Shown piece by piece: positions 1 through 4,116 of a DNA stretch of 5,928 bases. Origin of the DNA: DAOPKN01 sp035391225 (lineage in GTDB: Bacteria; Thermotogota; Thermotogae; MWEM01); assembly GCA_035391225.1 (NCBI GenBank), contig DAOPKN010000103.1:1-5928 (forward strand), in the 5' to 3' direction. Position numbers and translations under genes: made by a program. The notes beneath the pieces are model-generated. The model saw only the letters and a program-made list of their open reading frames with translations, did no database searches and was not told the origin of the DNA. Within the stretch, counting starts at the first letter, position 1; every line of letters begins with the position of its first letter.

Positions 1-395
1 TACCGACGGAAGCGGAATGGGAGTATGCGGCGCGAGGGGGGCACAAGAGCGAGGGAGATTTCGAGTACGCGGGAAGTAACGACTTAGACAAGGTCGGATG
101 GTGGGATGGAAACAGCGGGGACAAAACGCATCCGGTAGGGGAAAAGGATCCGAACGAACTTGGATTGTACGACATGAGCGGGAACGTGTGGGAATGGTGC
201 TATGACTGGTACGAAAGCTATGGAAGCGGGAGACAAACGAACCCAGTGGGACTGTCTCAGGCTGGCTCCGGCCGGGTCGCACGTGGCGGCAGCTGGGACT
301 TCTATTCGAGCTACTGCCGCGTGGCCGGTCGCTGCGACGACTCGCCTGGCAATAGCGACGGCGGCCTGGGGTTGCGCCTATCCAGGACCTATTAA
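1..395 (+). CDS. FGE-sulfatase (SUMF1-like, C-type-lectin-fold) protein, 3' end; probable DGR target
   Basis: About 130 C-terminal residues are visible; the start lies outside the window. The reading frame begins at base 3, and the leading 'TA' would complete a Leu codon, restoring the usual LPTEAEWEYAARGG signature of the family. Further along are HPVG..DPNELGLYDMSGNVWEW and then RVARGGSW, followed by a segment ending in GLGLRL where the family usually has GFR. The fold is shared by true formylglycine-generating enzymes, EgtB/PvdO-type enzymes and many non-catalytic binding proteins. By eye against human SUMF1, the second active-site Cys position is Cys (codon 315) but the first is Phe (codon 300), so a sulfatase-activating role is unlikely. 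The tail has the codon pattern of a DGR variable region, which suggests a diversified ligand-binding protein. Localisation cannot be judged without the N terminus. The gene ends at TAA 393-395 and is separated from the next gene by 338 bases rich in hairpins. The family call is firm; the binding role is inferred. Confidence 0.93.
   Translation, partial: PTEAEWEYAARGGHKSEGDFEYAGSNDLDKVGWWDGNSGDKTHPVGEKDPNELGLYDMSGNVWEWCYDWYESYGSGRQTNPVGLSQAGSGRVARGGSWDFYSSYCRVAGRCDDSPGNSDGGLGLRLSRTY
252..386 (+). other. Putative DGR variable region (VR) with IMH-like 3' end
   Basis: In DGRs, an error-prone reverse transcriptase copies a template repeat, randomising only adenines, and the copy replaces the 3' end of a lectin-fold target gene; AAY codons in the template become NNY. 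From codon 294 to 377 here, 16 candidate variable codons (at 297, 300, 303, 309, 312, 315, 327, 333, 336, 339, 348, 351, 354, 357, 360, 363) all end in C or T. The other 12 codons (TGG, TCG, CGC, GTG, GCC, CGC, TCG, CCT, CTG, GGG, TTG, CGC) contain no A. Restoring AAY at the variable sites gives an Asn-rich segment like typical lectin-fold DGR templates. The A-poor, GC-rich stretch about 363-386 is where the IMH (initiation of mutagenic homing) would sit. The left limit is set by an abrupt change in glycine codon use at about 250. No template repeat or reverse transcriptase is visible here. Confidence 0.65.
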
Positions 396-434
396 CTTTT
401 GCCTTTTAACCTTTTTACCTTTTTCCTGGGGGGG

Positions 435-459
435 TGCAGGGGGGGAATCCCCCCCTGCA
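435..459. repeat. Perfect 11-bp inverted repeat with AAT loop (G7/C7 stem)
   Basis: The left arm TGCAGGGGGGG (435-445) and right arm CCCCCCCTGCA (449-459) are fully complementary around a 3-nt loop. No T-run follows on either strand, so it is not an ordinary intrinsic terminator. It begins 40 nt after the FGE stop codon. DGR target sites often have a GC-rich hairpin or cruciform just downstream of the IMH that aids homing, and this element is in a suitable place, although a 4-nt GRNA loop is the usual form. The hairpin itself is directly visible; its role is inferred. Confidence 0.7.
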
Positions 460-483
460 GGCACTGGCAATTGACCTCCGGAA

Positions 484-553
484 GAAGGGAGGAAGAGGAA
501 GGCGACGCGCGGCGGTTTTCAGCAAGCGCGAGAGCCGCCCTCTTCCCTCCTTC
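484..553. repeat. Long imperfect inverted repeat, purine left arm and pyrimidine right arm
   Basis: Bases 484-498 (all purines) and 539-553 (all pyrimidines) are complementary at 13 of 15 positions; the two mismatches are adjacent, in the middle of the arm. The 40-nt interval contains a further possible short stem (GGCGG at 511-515 with CCGCC at 535-539, overlapping the outer arm by one base). As RNA this would make a long-armed stem-loop. No function can be assigned. It could be part of a structured 3' UTR or a small RNA, or a remnant of a mobile element. Confidence 0.5.
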
Positions 554-558
554 GTCCG

Positions 559-587
559 GTCGTTGCGTCAGCAACGACGCGATTTTT
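559..587 (+). terminator. Possible weak intrinsic terminator (8-bp hairpin, GTCA loop, then T5)
   Basis: GTCGTTGC (559-566) pairs perfectly with GCAACGAC (571-578) across a 4-nt GTCA loop. After GCGA comes a T5 run (583-587). The stem is only moderately GC-rich and the T-run is short and offset by 4 nt, so termination would be weak. It would end the FGE-gene transcript. The 8-bp stem with a 4-nt loop also resembles the size of DGR downstream hairpins, but it lies over 160 nt from the stop codon and the loop is not GRNA. Confidence 0.35.
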
Positions 588-592
588 GGGTA

Positions 593-657
593 CGCCGCAC
601 CCCAGTGCGGCCCGGATATCGGAACGTAGAACAAAAGAGCCGCAGTGGGCTGCGGCG
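593..657. repeat. Pair of near-mirror hairpins with complementary loops (REPIN-like or kissing-loop element)
   Basis: Two 18-nt perfect stem-loops stand 27 nt apart. The first is GCCGCAC-CCCA-GTGCGGC (594-611). The second is GCCGCAG-TGGG-CTGCGGC (639-656). The reverse complement of the first equals the second except at the two closing-pair bases, and the match extends one base outward (17 of 19). The loops CCCA and TGGG are exact complements. As DNA this resembles a REPIN, a pair of inverted REP-type palindromes. As RNA the two loops could kiss, or the arms could pair end to end as one long hairpin. Whether it recurs in the genome is unknown. Confidence 0.6.
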
Positions 658-719
658 GTCCCAGGGCTGCGGAAATTGGCTTTTTTGATGGTATGTGGAA
701 GTGACAGGAAAATTCTCTT

Positions 720-726
720 GGGAGGT
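720..726 (+). promoter_or_regulatory. Ribosome binding site of caspase A
   Basis: GGGAGGT stands 7 nt before ATG 734. It decides the start against the in-frame upstream GTG at 695, which has no comparable site and would put 13 non-hydrophobic residues in front of a classic MKK signal peptide. Confidence 0.85.
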
Positions 727-733
727 TGGGTGT

Positions 734-2116
734 ATGAAAAAGCTTGTTTTGGTGTTTTTCTTGGTTTTCGTTCTTTTCGTGTCTTCTTCGCTCTTTTCCA
801 ACACGCTTCACGAACAAAATTCTTCGCTGTTGCAAAAGATTACCGTGGTTCCGGATCAAATCCCCGCGTTCACGCTGGACATTTCGAGTGACAGGGGGCA
901 GTGGGGCCAGTACTTCAACGGCGACCGCATTTCTTTCCGGATCTCCGCTTCCGCAAACGTGTCCGTGGCGGTGGTGGGGATCGACGTGAATGGAAGGCTG
1001 TCGTTGCTTTTGCCAAACGACTACGACGCGGCGAACACCCTTTCCGCGAACCGGGTGGTTTCGCTTCCCCGCGGTGGTTACCATTACGAGGTGAACACCC
1101 CGGGGCCGGGTACGGAGCACGTGATGGTCGTCGGGAGCCGGTACCGCGCCGACCTGGTAGATAGCCTTGTTTCGGATATCCAGTCGGGTAGGGTTTACGA
1201 TGCAGTTTCCCTTGGCAACACCCTGGAGCGCTTGGCCAATTCTGCCCGGGGAGATTGGGCGCAGGCCATAACTTCTTACTACTGCAACGCAAACGCAGCG
1301 CTGCCCCCCCAACCGGGGATGGTGGTTCTTGCAATGGGCATCAGCAACTACTCGTCTTCGGGAGGCTTGAGTTACTTGCCTTCTCCGGCGGACGATGCGC
1401 GTGATTTCGCGGAGCTGATGCAGCAGAAGTACAACGTGCCTTCTTCCAACGTGAAGGTGCTCGTGGATACCCAGGTGACCAAGCGGGGTATCGTCTCTGG
1501 GTTTCAATGGGCGGAGTCGCTGGCCGCAGGCAAGGACGTTGTGATTTTCTTTTCCGGGCACGGCGGGCAACTGGAAGATGTGAACGGCGATGAAGACGAT
1601 GGCTTGGACGAAGTGATCTGCCCCTACGATTTTTCCATGTCCGATAAGCACGGCACGGCTTTGATCGACGACGAGATCGCTGGGTACGTTTCCTCGTTGG
1701 CCGCCCGCGCCAAAACCGTGACCTTTATCTTCGATTCGTGCTTCTCGGGTTCGGCGCAAAAGGCGTTGCCCCAAAGTGCGACCGGGACCCGCCGGAAGGG
1801 TTTCGGGATGGGAACCATTGAGAGTGGTGGGAAAGCCGTGGATATCTCTTCGCTTCGGAATTTCGCTTTCCTCGCCGCGGCAAAAGGCAACGAAACCGCC
1901 CAGGATTTCAATGCACACTTCGGGCACAGCCTGTATACCTATTTCTTGCTGGAAGGCTTGGAAGGTGCCGCGGACGCCAACGGCGACGGGCAAATCGGTA
2001 CCCGGGAAATCCACGAATACGTGTACCGTGAAATCGGCGTGATTTCGCAGTCAGCCGGTTCGTACTTCCAAACACCGGTGCTGGATCCATCGGTGGATTT
2101 CATCATTTGGAAATGA
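734..2116 (+). CDS. Exported caspase-family (C14, metacaspase-like) protease with DUF4384 domain; caspase A
   Basis: The protein has 460 aa. Residues 1-22 form a Sec signal peptide (MKK followed by a long hydrophobic stretch). Residues about 35-185 form a DUF4384-type module: KITVVPD at 35-41, a FRISASANV strand, NGRLSLLLPNDYD at 86-98, and a closing WAQAITSYY. Residues about 195-460 are a caspase p20-like domain with NYSSSGGLSYLPSPADDARDF, catalytic His276 in FFSGHGG and Cys336 in FDSCFSG. The acidic segment DVNGDEDDGLDE (282-293) is the metacaspase DGDEEDG-type loop. Asp334, two residues before the Cys, suggests Arg/Lys rather than Asp specificity, as in metacaspases and orthocaspases. DANGDGQIGTRE (414-425) fits the EF-hand loop, so calcium control is plausible. 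A basic TRRK (352-355) after the Cys could be a self-cleavage site. It is the first gene of the operon, with 10 nt to the next. Activity, specificity and calcium response are inferred; the domain calls are strong. Confidence 0.92.
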   Translation: MKKLVLVFFLVFVLFVSSSLFSNTLHEQNSSLLQKITVVPDQIPAFTLDISSDRGQWGQYFNGDRISFRISASANVSVAVVGIDVNGRLSLLLPNDYDAANTLSANRVVSLPRGGYHYEVNTPGPGTEHVMVVGSRYRADLVDSLVSDIQSGRVYDAVSLGNTLERLANSARGDWAQAITSYYCNANAALPPQPGMVVLAMGISNYSSSGGLSYLPSPADDARDFAELMQQKYNVPSSNVKVLVDTQVTKRGIVSGFQWAESLAAGKDVVIFFSGHGGQLEDVNGDEDDGLDEVICPYDFSMSDKHGTALIDDEIAGYVSSLAARAKTVTFIFDSCFSGSAQKALPQSATGTRRKGFGMGTIESGGKAVDISSLRNFAFLAAAKGNETAQDFNAHFGHSLYTYFLLEGLEGAADANGDGQIGTREIHEYVYREIGVISQSAGSYFQTPVLDPSVDFIIWK

Positions 2117-2120
2117 GGTG
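2115..2120 (+). promoter_or_regulatory. Ribosome binding site overlapping the caspase A stop codon
   Basis: GAGGTG, 6 nt before ATG 2127, overlaps the TGA stop at 2114-2116, so translation is likely coupled. The in-frame GTG at 2118 lies inside this site and is therefore not the start. Confidence 0.75.
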
Positions 2121-2126
2121 GTTTTC

Positions 2127-3521
2127 ATGAAAACGCGGTTCTTCCTTTTCCTGTTCCTTTTCTCGTTGATTTTCGCGGGCATGGCATACGCAACGTGCAC
2201 GAACTGGATTGCCGTTCATTACAGCGGTACCGACTTCGAGTTTTCCACGGCACTGGAAACAGTGAGCGGGCAGTTTTCAGATGGCGAGCAGATCAAGTTG
2301 GAGCTGCAGCTGACCAAGCCCGCGTACGTGGGGGTTGTCCTCTGCACGCCGGACGGTCGCCGGGCACTGCTGTACCCCAACAAGCTGGCCAGGGATGCGC
2401 TGCTATCCGGGGGGTTTTCCCATTCCCTTTTCGTGGGGACTTGCGGTAGCCAGCCTTTCGACGTGGCGGGGGATTACACGCTGCTGGTTTTCGCGTCCAC
2501 ATCCGTTCTTGACCTGTTCGAGGATTTCGAGGAATATGTGCAAAGGCAAGATGCCTTTTTCCCCTGGTTGGACGAACAGGATCCCCGGTGGATGTTCCCT
2601 TCCCGGATGGATGCTTCGCCGGAATGGCTGGCCAGGAACCTTTCGTTGCAGGTGGTTTCCCAGCAGGCGCAGCTCAACGTGATGAGCACTCCCATCGGGG
2701 CGAAGTTGCTGCTGGACGGGGAGTTCGTTTCCCTCACTCCCTACCGGGCCGTGGTTTCTCCCGGGTCCCACGAGTTGACGTTGCAGATGGATGGCTTCGA
2801 GGATTTTTACGAAACCGTTCTGGTGGGTTCGGGGCAGTTGGTGGAACGCAGTATCGTTCTTTCGGCTTCACGGGGAAAGAAGGTCATCGAGCTGGATTCT
2901 TTCCCGCAGGGCGCAGAAGTGCGTGTGGACGGCAAGGTGGTGGGAAAAACTCCATTGGAATACCGTTTCGATTTCGGAACCCACGTGGTGAATTTCTTCG
3001 TGGATGGGTACAAGAACTTCGCACGATTGCTCACGGTTTCCCCTTCCAGTTTCAACGAACCCATCAACCAGGCGCTGGAGCCTATCAACTTCCTGGGTGA
3101 CCCCAAGGCGCGGTTGACGTTCAACGTGGTTCCGGAAAAGGCCCAGATCCTGCTGGATGGCATCGTGCAGAAGAACCTCACGGTCTTTCCCAACCCCGGG
3201 CGCCACGTGGTGCAGGTTTCGTTGGAGGGTTACTTTCCCTACGAGCGGGAAATCGATTTGCTCCCGCAACAAAGGGTGGAGCTGCCCGTGATTCTTGTTG
3301 CGGAGGGGGGAAGCCTGCAGGTGCTTGTGAAGAACACTTCCGCTCAGGTTTTCTTGAACGGGGTTTCTTTCGGGAGCACCCCGTTGTCTGCGAACCTTTC
3401 CGAGGGAGTGTACGAGGTGACACTGGTGAGCCCCGGGTTCGAGAGCTGGGTGAAAACGGTGAAAATCCAGGCGGGGCAAACGGAAACGTTGGAAGTGGAA
3501 CTCAAGGCAATTCGATTTTAA
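2127..3521 (+). CDS. Exported protein with DUF4384-like domain and four PEGA repeats
   Basis: The protein has 464 aa. Residues 1-22 form a signal peptide with probable cleavage after AYA. Residues about 30-178 resemble the DUF4384 module of its neighbours (FSDGEQIKLELQ, then VGVVLCTPDGRRALLYPN at 69-85) but are more diverged. Four PEGA repeats of about 63-67 residues follow: 182-245, 251-317, 328-390 and 395-460. Each has the hallmark order of a hydrophobic strand, P.GA.(V/L)..DG, a TP-type turn, (P)G.H.V.(L/V)...G(F/Y), then a final strand (for example GAEVRVDGKVVGKTPLEY at 262-279). PEGA domains are small beta-sandwiches common in exported and surface proteins and are thought to bind surface components. 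No catalytic motif is visible, so a scaffold or adaptor role for the two flanking caspases is the simplest guess. No transmembrane anchor or wall-sorting signal is seen after the signal peptide. The next gene starts 23 nt downstream. Gene order suggests co-expression and a shared complex. Confidence 0.88.
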   Translation: MKTRFFLFLFLFSLIFAGMAYATCTNWIAVHYSGTDFEFSTALETVSGQFSDGEQIKLELQLTKPAYVGVVLCTPDGRRALLYPNKLARDALLSGGFSHSLFVGTCGSQPFDVAGDYTLLVFASTSVLDLFEDFEEYVQRQDAFFPWLDEQDPRWMFPSRMDASPEWLARNLSLQVVSQQAQLNVMSTPIGAKLLLDGEFVSLTPYRAVVSPGSHELTLQMDGFEDFYETVLVGSGQLVERSIVLSASRGKKVIELDSFPQGAEVRVDGKVVGKTPLEYRFDFGTHVVNFFVDGYKNFARLLTVSPSSFNEPINQALEPINFLGDPKARLTFNVVPEKAQILLDGIVQKNLTVFPNPGRHVVQVSLEGYFPYEREIDLLPQQRVELPVILVAEGGSLQVLVKNTSAQVFLNGVSFGSTPLSANLSEGVYEVTLVSPGFESWVKTVKIQAGQTETLEVELKAIRF

Positions 3522-3529
3522 TCGCATAC

Positions 3530-3536
3530 AAGGAGG
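3530..3536 (+). promoter_or_regulatory. Ribosome binding site of the stand-alone DUF4384 gene
   Basis: AAGGAGG is a near-perfect Shine-Dalgarno site 8 nt before ATG 3545. It rules out the in-frame TTG at 3539, which is only 2 nt away from it. Confidence 0.85.
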
Positions 3537-3544
3537 AGTTGAAC

Positions 3545-4099
3545 ATGAAGAAGTGGGCATTGGTTTTTCTTGTTGGGAGCTTGGTGTTGGCGTGTGGACT
3601 TTTTGGGGAGATCCCCGAGGAAAAGATCGCGGTGGTTCCGGATGAACCCGCTGGGTTCAGCGTGGATATCAGAGTGGACAGGGGCAATGGCTCGAGTTAT
3701 TCCCCGGGGGAGTTTGTTTCCATTTTCTTCTCCGTGACGCAGGATGCGTACGTTGTGGTTTACGACGTGTCGCCGGATGGCAAGGTAACCATCCTTTTCC
3801 CCAACCAGTACGACCCGGATAACTTCGTTCTCGCGAACCAGGAGATCCGGATTCCTCGTGTGGGGTACAAGCTGATGATTGAAAACGCCCTGGGAAAGGA
3901 ATACTTGCAGATCGTGGCTTGCGACAACCAGTTCGTGGCCTACGAAGATTGGAGCCAGCAGTTCACGCACCAGGTGTATCCACCCGTTTCGGGAGATGCG
4001 ATGAGTTACTTCGCGGAGTTCAAGGAAAAGATCGCGGTGATCCCTGACGGGCCCCAACCCAAGTGGGCTTCCAAAATCATTTTCTTCTACGTGCAGTAG
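3545..4099 (+). CDS. Exported stand-alone DUF4384 protein, possible lipoprotein
   Basis: The protein has 184 aa. It begins MKKW followed by a hydrophobic core ending in LVLAC, where Cys17 could be a lipidation site; Leu at -2 is not the commonest choice, so ordinary signal-peptidase I cleavage is also possible. The rest is essentially one DUF4384 module: EKIAVVPDEPAGFSVDI (26-42), YSPGEFVSIFFSVTQDAYVV (52-71), DGKVTILFPNQYD (78-90), IRIPRVGYKL (101-110) and a closing WASKIIFFYV (174-183). The same elements occur in the same order in both caspases, but there is no caspase domain here. The opening motif KIAV(V/I)PD recurs at 162-168, and a 17-bp stretch of DNA is identical at the two places. 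DUF4384 has no settled biochemical role; it is usually found in exported proteins, often beside caspase domains. A membrane-tethered partner or decoy for the caspases' N-terminal modules is an inference. The gene sits 23 nt after the PEGA gene and 17 nt before caspase B. Confidence 0.85.
   Translation: MKKWALVFLVGSLVLACGLFGEIPEEKIAVVPDEPAGFSVDIRVDRGNGSSYSPGEFVSIFFSVTQDAYVVVYDVSPDGKVTILFPNQYDPDNFVLANQEIRIPRVGYKLMIENALGKEYLQIVACDNQFVAYEDWSQQFTHQVYPPVSGDAMSYFAEFKEKIAVIPDGPQPKWASKIIFFYVQ
3618..4039 (+). repeat. 17-bp direct repeat within the DUF4384 gene (3618-3634 and 4023-4039)
   Basis: AGGAAAAGATCGCGGTG occurs exactly at 3618-3634 and 4023-4039, in the same reading frame, encoding the shared part of EEKIAVVPD and KEKIAVIPD. 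The two copies lie at the start and near the end of the domain. Recombination between them would delete 405 bp in frame. It may reflect a small internal duplication or gene conversion. Confidence 0.6.
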
Positions 4100-4102
4100 A
4101 TC

Positions 4103-4110
4103 GGGAGGGG
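4103..4110 (+). promoter_or_regulatory. Ribosome binding site of caspase B
   Basis: GGGAGGGG lies 6 nt before ATG 4117. It argues against the in-frame GTG at 4063, which is inside the previous gene and would place 18 residues before the signal peptide. Confidence 0.8.
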
Positions 4111-4116
4111 TTTTCC

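Larger units (their letters stand above)
396..733. other. Intergenic region with consecutive stem-loops
   Basis: This stretch lies between the FGE-fold gene and the caspase operon, and I see no credible coding region in it. It opens with a T-rich run of imperfect repeats of the type CCTTTTTA (about 409-426). Five inverted repeats follow (435-459, 484-553, 559-578, 594-611, 639-656). The last 77 bases hold a 9-bp direct repeat GGGCTGCGG (647-655 and 664-672), a T6 run (681-686) and the ribosome binding site of the first caspase. No convincing -35/-10 pair was found. The region probably combines the 3' end of the FGE transcript with the operon's promoter and leader. Confidence 0.6.

Noticed and set aside
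435..459. Intrinsic terminator of the FGE gene
   Set aside because: The stem is strong, but the sequence after it is GGCACTGG with no T-run, and the minus-strand side has no T-run either.
594..656. CRISPR array made of the repeated GCCGCA units
   Set aside because: There are only two copies, in inverted relation and each self-palindromic, with a single 27-nt interval and no further repeats.
639..686. Second intrinsic terminator using the hairpin at 639-656 and the T6 run at 681-686
   Set aside because: The T-run begins 24 nt after the stem. A closer alternative pairing (639-645 with 667-672) still leaves 8 nt and a large loop, so the geometry is poor.
685..713. Possible promoter TTGATG - 17 nt - GAAAAT before caspase A
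   Set aside because: Each box matches consensus at only 4 of 6 bases, and transcription would start on top of the Shine-Dalgarno site.
396..733. DGR template repeat or non-coding RNA template next to the variable region
   Set aside because: I found no second copy, on either strand, of the conserved part of the variable region (for example the stretch at 366-383), and there is no reverse transcriptase in the window.
392..2014. Long open frame on the minus strand (540 codons) opposite caspase A
   Set aside because: It is antisense to a gene with clear domains, signal peptide and ribosome binding site. Its translation is rich in Arg, His and Pro with no recognisable domain, and it runs through the hairpin region, as expected for a frame left open by high G+C.
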